A DNA stretch of 64,000 bases, taken from Desulfobacter hydrogenophilus (GTDB lineage Bacteria > Desulfobacterota > Desulfobacteria > Desulfobacterales > Desulfobacteraceae). The stretch is taken from positions 817,501-881,500 of the forward strand of contig NZ_CP036313.1 of assembly GCF_004319545.1 (NCBI RefSeq), in the 5' to 3' direction. Of this stretch, positions 1 through 9,344 are shown one piece after another. Under the pieces are notes generated by a model. It was not told where the DNA came from. It did no database searches and saw only the letters and a program-made list of their open reading frames with translations. The position numbers and the translations under genes are program-made. How positions within the stretch are numbered: the first letter of the stretch is position 1; each line of letters opens with the position of its first letter.

Positions 1-184
1 CTTCCATGGAGCTGGAGGCATCCAGGATAATAACAAAGTTATTCACTTTGGACTGATACATGGACGCATCAAACTGTTTAGCGGAAAATGAGGGAAGCCC
101 GGCAGGTTCTTTCGCAGCGCAACCAAACAGAAAGAGGAAGGCGGTGATGGTTAAAAGTGTTTGCACTAAACGTTTCTTGTTCAT
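1..184 (-). CDS. Lipoprotein with VWA-like domain, N-terminal part only
   Basis: Only the first 61 codons are in the window; the gene runs off the left edge. The ATG at 184 is preceded by a clear AAGGAG ribosome site. The product starts with a charged n-region and a hydrophobic stretch ending in the lipobox LFGC (Cys22), so it should be an anchored lipoprotein. Residues 50-60 read FVIILDASSSM, where D55, S57 and S59 form the DxSxS metal-ion motif of von Willebrand A domains. In this group such proteins often continue into an OmpA/MotB-like peptidoglycan-binding domain, but that part is not visible here. It is divergent from uppP, and the 235-bp gap between them must hold both promoters. Confidence 0.75.
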   Translation of the reverse strand, partial: MNKKRLVQTLLTITAFLFLFGCAAKEPAGLPSFSAKQFDASMYQSKVNNFVIILDASSSME

Positions 185-419
185 CTGATCTCCTTTTTTA
201 CAATTAGTATTAATTTCTTGTTCAAATTGATGATTGCCCGTACAAAGAATTTGGAATATTCTACAAAAGAAAATAGATGAAATCAACTGTTCTTTTTTAA
301 TATAGGGTGAATTGGGAGACTTTTGGAACCTTGCAATTTTACGCAAACAATTATATACGTCCAAAGCTTAACGCATAACTTTCTAATATTTACTAGAACA
401 CTCAAATCAGGATAAAAAT

Positions 420-1223
420 ATGGAGATCTATCAGGGTATAATTCTAGGTATCCTCCAGGGGCTTACAGAGTTCCTGCCGGTAAGCAGTTCAGGCCATCTG
501 GTCCTGGGCCAAATCTATTTTGGAATTACTGAATGTGGCCTTGTTTTTGATGCGTCCGTACATATGGGAACCCTGGGCGCTGTATTTATTGTATATTTTA
601 AAGATATCCAGGAAATCTTAAAAAGCCTGGTGCACTATGCCGGAACCCGGGATGTTAGAGGACATGAAACGAATCTGGCCCTGGCTGCCGCAATCATTAT
701 CGGTTCAGTACCCACGGCAATAATCGGATTAGTGCTGAAACAGTTTGAGGAGATTCTGTTTACTTCTTCTTTACTGGTAGGTGCCATGCTTATAGTAACA
801 GGGAGCTTTTTATGGGTGTCCAGGCATTATTATAGGGTTGAAGAAGGTGAACCGTTGACCCCTTCAAAGGCTGTTATCATCGGCATTGTCCAGGGGCTTG
901 CCGTTATTCCGGGCATTTCCCGGTCCGGTGCCACCATTGCCACCGGACTGTTCACAGGACTGGACAGAAAAACAGCGGCCCGGTTCTCATTTCTTTTATC
1001 CATCCCTGCCATTCTCGGTGCCCAGGTGATCAGTGTAAAAGACATGATAGAATCCCAGGGCCACATTGACCCTGCCACCATTTGTGGCACAATCGCGTCA
1101 TTCATCGTTGGGCTGGCAGCATTAAAACTATTACTAAAACTGGTGAACACAGGCAAATTTCATCTATTTGCACCCTATTGCTGGCTGGCCGGAATTCTGG
1201 CGCTTTCTTCAAATTTTCTATAA
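420..1223 (+). CDS. uppP: Undecaprenyl-diphosphatase (BacA/UppP family)
   Basis: An integral membrane enzyme that removes a phosphate from undecaprenyl diphosphate, recycling the lipid carrier for peptidoglycan and other surface polymers. The 267-residue length is normal for the family. Both signature regions are present: QxxxE plus PVSSSGH at residues 13-26 (E17, S22-S24, H26) and PGISRSG at 164-170, with the conserved Arg168. The remainder is mostly hydrophobic, as expected for a multi-spanning protein. The ATG at 420 follows a weak AGGA ribosome site. It heads a forward operon with 9-22 bp gaps to the next three genes, so lipid-carrier recycling is co-expressed with a sugar-phosphate mutase. 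Confidence 0.95.
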   Translation: MEIYQGIILGILQGLTEFLPVSSSGHLVLGQIYFGITECGLVFDASVHMGTLGAVFIVYFKDIQEILKSLVHYAGTRDVRGHETNLALAAAIIIGSVPTAIIGLVLKQFEEILFTSSLLVGAMLIVTGSFLWVSRHYYRVEEGEPLTPSKAVIIGIVQGLAVIPGISRSGATIATGLFTGLDRKTAARFSFLLSIPAILGAQVISVKDMIESQGHIDPATICGTIASFIVGLAALKLLLKLVNTGKFHLFAPYCWLAGILALSSNFL

Positions 1224-1234
1224 GGAGGTAAACT

Positions 1235-2587
1235 ATGCATCCTGGAATATTCAGGGAATATGACATCCGCGGTATTGCAGGGAAAGAGATTTCCGAAAAA
1301 GACGCCAATGCCGTAGGAAAGGCATATGGATCAATGCTCATGGTCCAGGGCCGCAAAAAAGTATCTGTTGGTCGGGACTGCCGCATCACTTCGGAAGCCT
1401 ATTCAAAGGCATTTATTGACGGGGTATTGTCCTCAGGATGCGATGTCGTGGACATCGGTGTCTGCCCTACCCCGGTTCTCTATTTTTCCATTCACCAACT
1501 TAGCCTTGAAGGCGGGGCCATGATTACGGCCAGCCATAATCCTCCGGAATACAACGGGTTCAAGCTGATGAGCGGACTGGATTCCATCCACAGCCACGGG
1601 CTGCAGGATATACGCAAGATCATCGAAGACCAGGCCTATACCCATGGCCAGGGCACGTTGACAAAGGCGGATGTGATTTCTCCATATATGGCCATGATCC
1701 AAGAGAACATCACACTGAAAAATAAACTCCGGGTGGGCATTGATGCGGGCAACGGCACCGGCGGCATAACCGCGTTGCCGGTGCTGCGGGGACTGGGCTG
1801 CGAGGTCCATGATATTTACTGCGATCTGGACGGCACCTTCCCCAACCACGAGGCTGATCCCACCCAGAAAAAAAATATGACGGATCTCATTGCCCTGGTG
1901 AGAAAGAATAATCTGGACCTTGGCATCGGCTATGACGGAGATGCAGACCGCATCGGCGTGGTGGACAAGTTCGGCAACCTCATTTACGGGGACCAACTCA
2001 TGGTGATTTATGCCAAGGAAATTCTGTCCCGCCATCCCGGTGCAACCTTTATCTCCGAGGTCAAGTGCTCCATGGTCATGTATGATGAGATCACAAAGAT
2101 GGGCGGCAACCCAATCATGTGGCGCACAGGCCACTCCCTGATCAAAAAGAAAATGAAGGAAGAGGATGCGGCCCTGGCAGGAGAAATGAGCGGGCACATG
2201 TTTTTCAAGGACCGCTACTACGGATATGACGATGCCCTGTATGCATCCTGCCGGCTTCTGGAAATCATGGACAGCACCGGCCTTGGTGTGGACGAATTAA
2301 TTAAAGACCTGCCCAAAACCTATACCACGCCCGAGATCCGGGTTGACTGCCCGGACGCGGTCAAGTTCAAGGTTGTGGAAAAAATAGTGGCATTGTATAA
2401 AGCCCGCCAAGAGGTCATTGACATTGACGGGATGCGGGCCATCTATGAAGACGGGTGGGGTCTTGTGCGGGCCTCCAATACCCAGCCGGCCCTGGTGCTT
2501 CGCTTTGAGGCCCTGACCGAACCCCGTCTGGAAGAAATTAAAACCAAAATTGAAACAGATTTGAAAAAAATCATTGAGGACACGTAG
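1235..2587 (+). CDS. Phosphomannomutase/phosphoglucomutase
   Basis: An alpha-D-phosphohexomutase of the AlgC/ManB type that interconverts hexose 6- and 1-phosphates for surface polysaccharide precursors. The catalytic phosphoserine loop TASHNPPEYNG carries Ser100. The metal loop GYDGDADR is at 232-239 and the sugar-binding loop GEMSGH at 316-321. The C-terminal phosphate-binding region reads RASNTQPALVLRFEA, close to the family pattern. The 450-aa length is typical. A strong AAGGAGG ribosome site lies 7 bp before the ATG, and only 11 bp separate it from uppP, which suggests shared transcription and a joint role in envelope glycan supply. Whether mannose or glucose is preferred cannot be told from sequence. 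Confidence 0.92.
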   Translation: MHPGIFREYDIRGIAGKEISEKDANAVGKAYGSMLMVQGRKKVSVGRDCRITSEAYSKAFIDGVLSSGCDVVDIGVCPTPVLYFSIHQLSLEGGAMITASHNPPEYNGFKLMSGLDSIHSHGLQDIRKIIEDQAYTHGQGTLTKADVISPYMAMIQENITLKNKLRVGIDAGNGTGGITALPVLRGLGCEVHDIYCDLDGTFPNHEADPTQKKNMTDLIALVRKNNLDLGIGYDGDADRIGVVDKFGNLIYGDQLMVIYAKEILSRHPGATFISEVKCSMVMYDEITKMGGNPIMWRTGHSLIKKKMKEEDAALAGEMSGHMFFKDRYYGYDDALYASCRLLEIMDSTGLGVDELIKDLPKTYTTPEIRVDCPDAVKFKVVEKIVALYKARQEVIDIDGMRAIYEDGWGLVRASNTQPALVLRFEALTEPRLEEIKTKIETDLKKIIEDT

Positions 2588-2596
2588 TTAATTTTT

Positions 2597-4456
2597 ATGC
2601 AACTATCCCAGCCCCAGCAGGACGCTGTTGATCATACCGGCTCCCCGGCCCTCGTGGTTGCGGGAGCCGGTTCCGGTAAAACAAGAACGCTTACTGCCAA
2701 ATTTTCCCATCTCATTGCCACGGGGCATGCCCCGGAACGTATTCTGGCGATCACCTTTACCAATAAAGCCGCCCAGGAAATGAAAACCCGGCTTATGGAG
2801 ATGACAGATCTTCCCCAGATGCGCTTTGAATGGGTAAGAACCTATCATTCCGCCTGTCTGATGATCTTGAAACGGCATTGTCAAATTATGGGATACACCC
2901 CACCCTTACAGGTGTTTACCGTATACCAGCAGGATAAACTGACCAAGGAGCTGTGCGTAAAAAACAATATTGATAAAAAATACGCACGCAGGATTCTGTC
3001 CTCCATTTCCCGGGCCAAGAACGACGGTGATCCCGCCAAATATTTTGATCGCAAACCCGGATTTCTCAACATTCGAATGGCCGATATTTTTGCCCAATTT
3101 GAAGAACGCCTGGCGGAAATGAACTGTGTTGATTTTGACAATATTCTGCTCAAGACCCGGGACCTGCTCCGGGATAATGAAGAGGTCCGAAATTTCTACC
3201 AAAATCTTTTTTCCTATATCCTGGTGGATGAGTACCAGGACACCAACAACCTGCAGGAGGAACTGACCTCGCTTCTGTTAGGCGAGCACCGCAACCTGTT
3301 CTGCGTCGGGGATGACTGGCAGGCCGTATATGGATTCCGCGGTTCCAATGTGAACCACTTTTTACGGTTTGGAGAAAAATACAAAAATGCAAAAATTTTC
3401 CGGTTGGAGGAAAATTACAGGTCTGCCGACGAGATTGTCCAGGCAGCCAATGATCTCATTGACTACAACCCCGACAAAATGGAAAAACGCTGTTTTTCAC
3501 AGAAAAAAGGCGGGGTGCTGGAGATCTATGAATTCATGTCAGATGCCCATGAAGCCGAATGGGCTGCCAGGCGTATCCTGAATCTTCACAAACAGGGACA
3601 GGGCATTCCCCTTGACAGGATGGCCGTGGTTTACCGGACCAAATTCTGCTCCCTGCCCTTTGAAAAAACCTTCAGGGCATTCCGCCTTCCTTACCGGCTG
3701 ATGGGCGCCCAGGGCTTTTTTGAACGTATGGAAGTGCTGGACATCAACTCCTATTTAAGCGCCTCGTTTTTCCCCAATGATGACCTCTCCTTTGAGCGGG
3801 TTATCAATACGCCAAAACGGGGAATCGGACCTGCCATGATTAAGAAGCTGGCTGCCTTGCGCGATCAAGGCGGTTCTCTGCAGGGTGCCGCAAGGATCAT
3901 GGTCCGGGACCGGCTTGTGACTAAAAAGGTCCATGAAAATATGTCCGAAGTCCTGGACATCCTGGATACCATCCATGACATGGCCCCGGCCATGGCCATG
4001 GAAACCGTCATTGCCCGCACCGGGTATATAGACTTCCTGAAAAATAAGGCAAAAACCGATGGGGAGTTCGTTTCCAAAAAAGAAAATATCGAACAGCTGA
4101 TCCACACGGCCCGTGCCAAAGACACCATGCTGGAATACCTGGAAGAGGCAGCCCTGATACGGGAGGACAAAGACGAGGACGACCAGGATGAAAACGGTGT
4201 GGGTCTGCTCACTATTCATTCGGCCAAGGGGCTGGAGTTTGATGTGGTGTTCATCGTCGGGTGCGAAGAGGGGCTGTTCCCCCACTGGCGTTCCATTGAC
4301 GAGGGCGATGCCGCACTGTCCGAGGAACGCAGGCTCATGTATGTGGCCATGACCCGGGCTGAGCGTTTTTTGTACCTAAGCCACGTCAATTACCGCAAAG
4401 GCGATTTTGCCACCCCCAGCCGGTTCATCGATCAGGTACGGGAGTGCATAGCCTAG
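2597..4456 (+). CDS. UvrD/Rep-type superfamily 1 DNA helicase
   Basis: An ATP-dependent 3'-5' DNA helicase, 619 aa and slightly shorter than UvrD or PcrA. Motifs appear in order: Q motif (Gln8), Walker A GAGSGKT at 23-29, Walker B VDEYQD with D211/E212, then TIHSAKGLEFDVV and EEGLFPH near the C-terminus, and VAMTRAE in motif VI. No nuclease domain follows motif VI, so this is a plain helicase rather than an AddA-like fusion. It lies 9 bp after the mutase gene. Its role in an envelope-precursor operon is not obvious, and co-transcription may be incidental. Rep, PcrA and UvrD cannot be distinguished confidently by eye. Confidence 0.93.
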   Translation: MQLSQPQQDAVDHTGSPALVVAGAGSGKTRTLTAKFSHLIATGHAPERILAITFTNKAAQEMKTRLMEMTDLPQMRFEWVRTYHSACLMILKRHCQIMGYTPPLQVFTVYQQDKLTKELCVKNNIDKKYARRILSSISRAKNDGDPAKYFDRKPGFLNIRMADIFAQFEERLAEMNCVDFDNILLKTRDLLRDNEEVRNFYQNLFSYILVDEYQDTNNLQEELTSLLLGEHRNLFCVGDDWQAVYGFRGSNVNHFLRFGEKYKNAKIFRLEENYRSADEIVQAANDLIDYNPDKMEKRCFSQKKGGVLEIYEFMSDAHEAEWAARRILNLHKQGQGIPLDRMAVVYRTKFCSLPFEKTFRAFRLPYRLMGAQGFFERMEVLDINSYLSASFFPNDDLSFERVINTPKRGIGPAMIKKLAALRDQGGSLQGAARIMVRDRLVTKKVHENMSEVLDILDTIHDMAPAMAMETVIARTGYIDFLKNKAKTDGEFVSKKENIEQLIHTARAKDTMLEYLEEAALIREDKDEDDQDENGVGLLTIHSAKGLEFDVVFIVGCEEGLFPHWRSIDEGDAALSEERRLMYVAMTRAERFLYLSHVNYRKGDFATPSRFIDQVRECIA

Positions 4457-4478
4457 GCATAGGCGCGTACTTTTTGAT

Positions 4479-5729
4479 ATGGATTTCTTTTTCGGTTTAC
4501 GTGAATCGGTATCCCAAGCTGCTGCCCGAATTCTACACCGTGGATCCCGGGCCATCCCTTCGGACCACAAAAAGGTGTTCATCACCCTTTTTTTTATTAT
4601 TTTTATTACGGTTACCGGGGTGGGCATTGTGGTGCCCCTGCTGCCCATCTACGCCCATGATCTTGGCGCGACAGGCCTTTACGTGGCCATGATTTTCGGG
4701 GCCTTCTCCATTTCCCGGGCGTTTCTTCTCCCCTGGTTTGGCAGCCTTTCAGATAAGAAGGGACGCAAACCCTTCATCCTGGCAGGACTTTTGACTTACA
4801 TGATGGTGGCCATTGCCTTTATCTGGGCGTCCAATGTGGAGGGGCTTATCGCCGTTCGGTTTATCCAGGGGGCAGGCTCTGCCATGATCATGCCCGTGGT
4901 CCAGGCCTATGTGGGGGAAATCTGTCATGAAGGCGCCGAAGGATATGCCATGGGGCTGTTCAACCTGTCCATGTTCTTAAGTCTGTCTTTTGGACCGATT
5001 ATGGGGGGGATGGTACAGCAGGCCTGGTCTTTGGACGCCGCATTTTACTGTATGTCCGTACTGTCTGCCCTGGGTGCCGTCCTTTGTCTTATCTTTCTGC
5101 CGCCTTTGTCCAAAGAGCAGATTCGAATCAATAGACGCGCACCGGCCTCCCTGGCCGTGGTGATCCGGGACCGGGAACTGGCCGGTCTTGTGGTTTTCAG
5201 GTATGCCTACACGGCCTGCATCGGCATTGTCTGGTGTTTCATGCCCCTGTATGCCGGCAAGACCTTTGGCCTTTCCGGCGGAAAAATCGGATTGCTTGTG
5301 ACCGCCGGCGTATTTGTCTCTGGTGCCTTGCAGTTACCGATGGGATATGCTGCAGACCGGTGGAACAGGAATATCATGGTGGTTGTCGGCGGTATGATTT
5401 CTTCCGCAGGTATTTTATACCCGTTCTGGGCCACTTCATTTATGGATCTGTTTGCAGGCGTCTGTATCTTCGGGTTGGGCGGAGGGATTGCCATGCCGGC
5501 CCTGACGGCCCTTGCCGTGGTTAAGGGTGAGCAAAGACAGGCCCAGGGCTCCGTGATGTCCATTTTGACGGCCGCCCACTCCCTTGGCATGTTCACAGGT
5601 TCGGTCATGGCCGGCCTGGCCATGGACTTTTTCAGCCTTTCCTATGCATTTCCCTGCGGGAGCCTTGTCATGGCATTAGGCGTTCTTTTATTTCCTGTTC
5701 TGTATCGCCGCAATTATAAGCACGGATGA
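4479..5729 (+). CDS. Major facilitator superfamily transporter
   Basis: A 416-aa protein with about 12 hydrophobic segments. The MFS signature between TM2 and TM3 is visible as GSLSDKKGRKP, with a related AADRWNRN loop after TM8. This family moves small solutes or drugs by proton-coupled exchange, and the substrate cannot be read from sequence. The first 35 residues before TM1 are not typical of MFS proteins and the ATG at 4479 has no good ribosome site, so the true start could be somewhat downstream. It is the last gene of the forward operon and is followed by a long inverted repeat. Confidence 0.85.
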   Translation: MDFFFGLRESVSQAAARILHRGSRAIPSDHKKVFITLFFIIFITVTGVGIVVPLLPIYAHDLGATGLYVAMIFGAFSISRAFLLPWFGSLSDKKGRKPFILAGLLTYMMVAIAFIWASNVEGLIAVRFIQGAGSAMIMPVVQAYVGEICHEGAEGYAMGLFNLSMFLSLSFGPIMGGMVQQAWSLDAAFYCMSVLSALGAVLCLIFLPPLSKEQIRINRRAPASLAVVIRDRELAGLVVFRYAYTACIGIVWCFMPLYAGKTFGLSGGKIGLLVTAGVFVSGALQLPMGYAADRWNRNIMVVVGGMISSAGILYPFWATSFMDLFAGVCIFGLGGGIAMPALTALAVVKGEQRQAQGSVMSILTAAHSLGMFTGSVMAGLAMDFFSLSYAFPCGSLVMALGVLLFPVLYRRNYKHG

Positions 5730-5792
5730 ATACGGAATTAAGCGATTAGCGCTCTGACCCTCAATGCTTTTGCGTATCTTCCGTGCTTATAA
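5714..5792. terminator. Long inverted repeat between convergent genes
   Basis: Perfect 13-bp arms (TTATAAGCACGGA at 5714-5726 and its complement at 5780-5792) flank a 53-bp spacer between the convergent MFS and potassium-channel genes. The left arm overlaps the last codons of the MFS gene. It is symmetric and could act as a bidirectional transcript end, although the large loop and lack of a T-tract make it an unconventional terminator. Confidence 0.4.
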
Positions 5793-5816
5793 ACAGGAAA
5801 TTACGACTACGTATCA

Positions 5817-6842
5817 TTATTCCGGCCATTGGATATGCAGGGGCCGGATTGCGGCAATGAGCCAGATCCCGCAGTCCTCAGTCACCGGTTCATCCCGGGC
5901 TGGATTAATTTCTATGCTGCCGTCCGGCAACTGAAGCGCAAAGCTTAAAAACCGATATTTTTCCATTAAAAAAAGATGAAGTGCCCACCATGTCATGCCC
6001 TGTTTTATCCGGGAGGTTCTTACATAATAGATCTCTTCGCCTTCGTCATTTTTCAGCAGGATCTGAAGGGGCAAATGGACCTTATCCTGCATGGCCTGGA
6101 CCATCATCTCCACGGTCATCTGCATGACGGTTTCAAACTGCCCGGGCACCGAAGAAAAAGTTTCAAGGCTCTGGGTGGACAAGCACCTTACCGTGATTTC
6201 ACAGGTTTCGTTTTTCAAATTCAGGGCATTGATCAGGACAAAAAGAGACAGTTCATCACTGCCCGTATGAATAATGATCCGCTCTGCATCGGCTGCTCCT
6301 GCACGGTTCATGGCCTGGATGGTATCAGGCCGCCCCTTGACAAAAAAAGTGTGGGACTGATCCGGGAAAGGGTGCCGGGGCTGGTTGGCCAGGACCACGA
6401 TATCCTTGTCCCGATATGTTTCGTCTGCCCGGATCTGTTCCACAAGATATTCGGTTTCCTGGGTATGGCCCACAAGCAGAATATGGCCTGATCCTTTATA
6501 CGGTGTTTCCCCGTGCATGTTTTTGTCTCTCCTTTCTATCAAAACCGACGCAATATGGGTGATAAAGGCCGCCCCGAGACCGATCCCCATGAACATGGGA
6601 AGAACTGCGGCAATGACCTTCCCCCATGATGAGGTGGGGTACATGTCTCCGTATCCCACCGTGGTTGAAGTGACGATGCTCCACCACAGGGCTTGGCCCG
6701 GATGGGTCAGGGCGCTGCCTGATGGTTCGGCAATGCAAATGAGTCCGGTGGAGGCAGCCAAAAGCAGCATATATGCAAAAACAAGAGTCAACCCTCGGCT
6801 CTGGAACCCGGCACGGAGAAGGGCGTTAATCCAATGAATCAT
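5817..6842 (-). CDS. Potassium channel with pore and RCK/TrkA-N-like domain
   Basis: A two-transmembrane potassium channel subunit. TM1 lies at about residues 18-38, followed by a pore loop with the selectivity filter TVGYGD at 61-66, and TM2 at about 75-97. A cytosolic Rossmann-like RCK region starts near residue 118 (HILLVGHTQETEYLVEQI), which in relatives senses ligands and gates the pore. The 341-aa length fits a pore plus RCK with a short C-terminal extension. It is 32 bp downstream of an enoyl-CoA hydratase gene and may be co-transcribed with it, but no functional link is evident. The ATG at 6842 has AAAGG about 15 bp upstream. Confidence 0.88.
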   Translation of the reverse strand: MIHWINALLRAGFQSRGLTLVFAYMLLLAASTGLICIAEPSGSALTHPGQALWWSIVTSTTVGYGDMYPTSSWGKVIAAVLPMFMGIGLGAAFITHIASVLIERRDKNMHGETPYKGSGHILLVGHTQETEYLVEQIRADETYRDKDIVVLANQPRHPFPDQSHTFFVKGRPDTIQAMNRAGAADAERIIIHTGSDELSLFVLINALNLKNETCEITVRCLSTQSLETFSSVPGQFETVMQMTVEMMVQAMQDKVHLPLQILLKNDEGEEIYYVRTSRIKQGMTWWALHLFLMEKYRFLSFALQLPDGSIEINPARDEPVTEDCGIWLIAAIRPLHIQWPE

Positions 6843-6874
6843 TAAATATTTTTACCTTTATGCCAAGTTAAGGT

Positions 6875-7654
6875 TTATTTCTCCTGCCATACCGGTGGAC
6901 GTTTTTCAAAAAAAGCCGCCACCCCTTCCTTGGCATCACTGGTATCACACAACCGGGCAAAGGCTTCGTTCATGTACGCGAACTGGGCTTCATAGGGCAT
7001 ATCCCGGGACGTATAAAAAGCCGACTTGGCTATTTTTACAGCCATCGGACTCTTTTTTGCCAAATCCCGGGCCCAGGCAAGGGCGGCCTCATCCAAATAG
7101 TCCCTTGAGACCACCCGGTTGATAAGCCCTAATTCCAATGCCTGGTCTGCCTTGATCAGTTCCCCGTAAAGCAGAAGTTCCAGTGCCTTTTTTTGCCCCA
7201 CACAACGGGCCACGGGAATCACCGGCCCCACGCAGTTTAAGCCCACATTGATGGCGGTCAGCCCCATTTTTACGTTATCGGCGGCAATGGCCAGATCCGA
7301 TGCCGCCACAAGCCCCATGCCGTTGGCTACCGCTGCCCCATGGACCTGGGTCATCACCGGTGTTTGCATTTTAGATATCAGCACCAGAGGGGCTTCCATT
7401 TTTTCAATCCATTCACGATATTGATTCGTTGTTTTGCCTTTGAGCTCATTGACATCAATACCTGCACAAAATGCCCTGCCCGCCCCTTTGATAAGAATGA
7501 CTCTAACATCGGGGGTTGCTTCAAATTCTTTAAGTGCATCATACAGTTCTTCTGCCATCTGACTGGAAAAGGTGTTCATCGCCTCGGTGCGATTCAGGGT
7601 CACACTGGCCACATGGCCGTCAAGGGTTTCTGCAATAATGGTTTCGTACACCAT
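6875..7654 (-). CDS. Enoyl-CoA hydratase/isomerase (crotonase fold)
   Basis: A 259-aa crotonase-superfamily enzyme, probably adding water to an enoyl-CoA or isomerising it during acyl-CoA degradation. The first oxyanion-hole segment is GAGRAFCAGIDVNEL and the second is HGAAVANGMGLVAASD. The usual Glu of the second catalytic position is not clearly present, and the reaction could differ from classical hydration. The start is well supported by AAAGGAGG 5 bp before the ATG. It is not adjacent to the beta-oxidation operon at 14-18 kb, which lacks its own hydratase, so it could supply that missing step; this is inference. Confidence 0.85.
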   Translation of the reverse strand: MVYETIIAETLDGHVASVTLNRTEAMNTFSSQMAEELYDALKEFEATPDVRVILIKGAGRAFCAGIDVNELKGKTTNQYREWIEKMEAPLVLISKMQTPVMTQVHGAAVANGMGLVAASDLAIAADNVKMGLTAINVGLNCVGPVIPVARCVGQKKALELLLYGELIKADQALELGLINRVVSRDYLDEAALAWARDLAKKSPMAVKIAKSAFYTSRDMPYEAQFAYMNEAFARLCDTSDAKEGVAAFFEKRPPVWQEK

Positions 7655-7721
7655 AACGTACCTCCTTTAGTATTTTTTAACGAATGCCTGGCTGAATATT
7701 ATTCACTTAAATACATATATT

Positions 7722-8621
7722 TCAACACAGCAAATGAATAATAGAAGCGCCCAATAACACAATAAACGTATGTTTTTGATATCTTTCAAACCATGAGATG
7801 CGAATCAGGCGGGTGCCGATCTGCCCGCCCACGATAACCCCGCTACAGGTTGCAAATAACAGATAGGTACCATGCGGCCAGGACGCATACCCTTGCCAGA
7901 CACCGAGACAGGTCAGAACAAGGTAAAACAAAATGGTTACAAACATGATGAGCAGACTGGTGGCCACCGCCCGGGAGATTGGCATTTTAAGTTTAAGCGC
8001 CATATGGGGAATAAGCCAGTCAGAGTTGCCGATGCTTAACAGCCCCGTAAAAAATGAAGACAAAATTACCACAGGATAGCTTCCGGCATAAATAACAGGC
8101 GGAGGTATAACCTGCGGCGCTTTAATAGCAGGGGTCAGGCTTCTTAGGGACTGGATGGTTCGAATCAGAAGATAGGATGCAATAAAAACAAAAATGTATA
8201 GTAAAAATTGTTCGTATCCTCTCATGTAGAAACTGAATAAAAATCCCAGGGTTACACCAACCAATGCCATGGGAATAAAGGCAACGGCTGTTTTTACGTC
8301 TACCATGCCATTAAAAAGATAGGTCAGTGAGCCGGTGCCTTTGCCGGCGATCTGGGTAAATATTGAAATGGCAACCGCTTCGGAAGGCCTGATTTCCAGA
8401 AAGGTCAAAACCGGTATCCAGAGAATACCCGCGCCTAAACCGGTGAACATCACCATGGCGCCGACACCAATGGCCAGAAAATGGACAAAAACAAATTTGG
8501 AAAAGCTTAATGGAATAATTGCATCAATAAAAAAGGACAGAAAAAACACATATGCAATATCCGCCAGCATCCATAAGCCAAGATATTTAGGCGCCTTTAA
8601 CAGCAGGGGCCATATTTTCAT
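7722..8621 (-). CDS. TauE/SafE-family membrane permease
   Basis: A 299-aa polytopic membrane protein with about eight hydrophobic segments arranged as two similar halves. The segment GLGAGILWIPVLTFL in the first half and SSFFTGLLSIGNSDWLIPHMAL in the second match the repeated signature of the TauE/SafE (DUF81) sulfite/organosulfonate exporter family. An export role for a sulfur compound would suit a sulfate reducer, but the substrate is unknown. AAGG lies about 13 bp before the ATG. It follows the hydrogenase protease gene by 152 bp and may or may not share its transcript. Confidence 0.82.
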   Translation of the reverse strand: MKIWPLLLKAPKYLGLWMLADIAYVFFLSFFIDAIIPLSFSKFVFVHFLAIGVGAMVMFTGLGAGILWIPVLTFLEIRPSEAVAISIFTQIAGKGTGSLTYLFNGMVDVKTAVAFIPMALVGVTLGFLFSFYMRGYEQFLLYIFVFIASYLLIRTIQSLRSLTPAIKAPQVIPPPVIYAGSYPVVILSSFFTGLLSIGNSDWLIPHMALKLKMPISRAVATSLLIMFVTILFYLVLTCLGVWQGYASWPHGTYLLFATCSGVIVGGQIGTRLIRISWFERYQKHTFIVLLGASIIHLLC

Positions 8622-8773
8622 CAGTCAGTCATCCTTAGGACGGTCGCAAGCCGTTTTGGGCCTTTCATGTTTGAATACTTGTTTTGCATTCTATACAAGG
8701 AGTTCAGCCGGGACAAATTTCTCTTTAATCTGCGGTCCTAAACCGCCTCCTTTTCAAGGGTTTAAAGTTAAGG

Positions 8774-9262
8774 TTATGCCCTGGGCTGAAATGATCCGCC
8801 AAGGCGTAAAACTTCTTCCAGAACATTTTGTACAAGGTCATCCAGCCGGGCTCCAATTTCAGGGGTCAGGTGTTCGTTTAAGGTTTCAATGTCCTTGGGT
8901 TCAATACCGATGATGGTGGTTTGGGGTACATGGTCCAGGGCGTTGCACAGGGTCAATGCTTCAATAAGATCCACCTGGTGCAACGAATTTTTTGCCAGAA
9001 TCCTGTTGGGGATCTGGTCATGATCAAGCCGGTGCAGATCACCGGGCTGGGCATGATTCAGAACGGTATCCACCACAATAAGCCGGCCGGCATTAGAGAT
9101 TACACCCAACAAGTTCACACCGAGAACCCCACCGTCTATGATATCGATATTTTCAGAAAATTCGTACTCTTTTTCCAGCTTTTCAACCACCCGGATACCT
9201 ACACCGTCATCTGTGTAAAGAATATTACCCACACCCAGAACTGTTATATTATTATTATCCAT
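8774..9262 (-). CDS. [NiFe] hydrogenase maturation endopeptidase
   Basis: A 162-aa HyaD/HybD-type protease that clips the C-terminal tail of the hydrogenase large subunit after nickel insertion. The N-terminus VLGVGNILYTDDGVGIRVVEKL is the family signature with the first acidic metal ligand. IVVDTV supplies the second and the NSLHQVDL segment probably the histidine. It lies directly downstream of the large-subunit gene, whose product has exactly the cleavable tail this enzyme needs. The two genes are separated by a strong stem-loop at 9287-9313. Start chosen at the ATG at 9262 after a GGACGG ribosome site. Confidence 0.92.
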   Translation of the reverse strand: MDNNNITVLGVGNILYTDDGVGIRVVEKLEKEYEFSENIDIIDGGVLGVNLLGVISNAGRLIVVDTVLNHAQPGDLHRLDHDQIPNRILAKNSLHQVDLIEALTLCNALDHVPQTTIIGIEPKDIETLNEHLTPEIGARLDDLVQNVLEEVLRLGGSFQPRA

Positions 9263-9286
9263 ATCCGTCCCGTTTATAAATTAAGG

Positions 9287-9313
9287 GGTTGCGGCAATAT
9301 ATACTGCCGCAAC
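9287..9313 (-). promoter_or_regulatory. Stem-loop between hydrogenase large subunit and protease genes
   Basis: Ten-bp perfect arms (GGTTGCGGCA and its complement) with a 7-nt loop lie between the stop of the large subunit and the start of its protease. There is no long T-tract on the mRNA strand, so it is more likely an mRNA-stabilising or partial attenuating hairpin that keeps protease expression below that of the structural subunits than a full terminator. This role is inferred. Confidence 0.55.
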
Positions 9314-9344
9314 CTCGATTTTTCAAGTACATGTATGGATCAAA

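Noticed and set aside
320..345. Sigma54 promoter upstream of uppP (TTGGAACCTTGC)
   Set aside because: The GG and GC elements are only 6 bp apart rather than 10.
8155..8172. tRNA T-loop-like GGTTCGAATC
   Set aside because: It is inside the TauE-like coding region, and no cloverleaf can be drawn around it.
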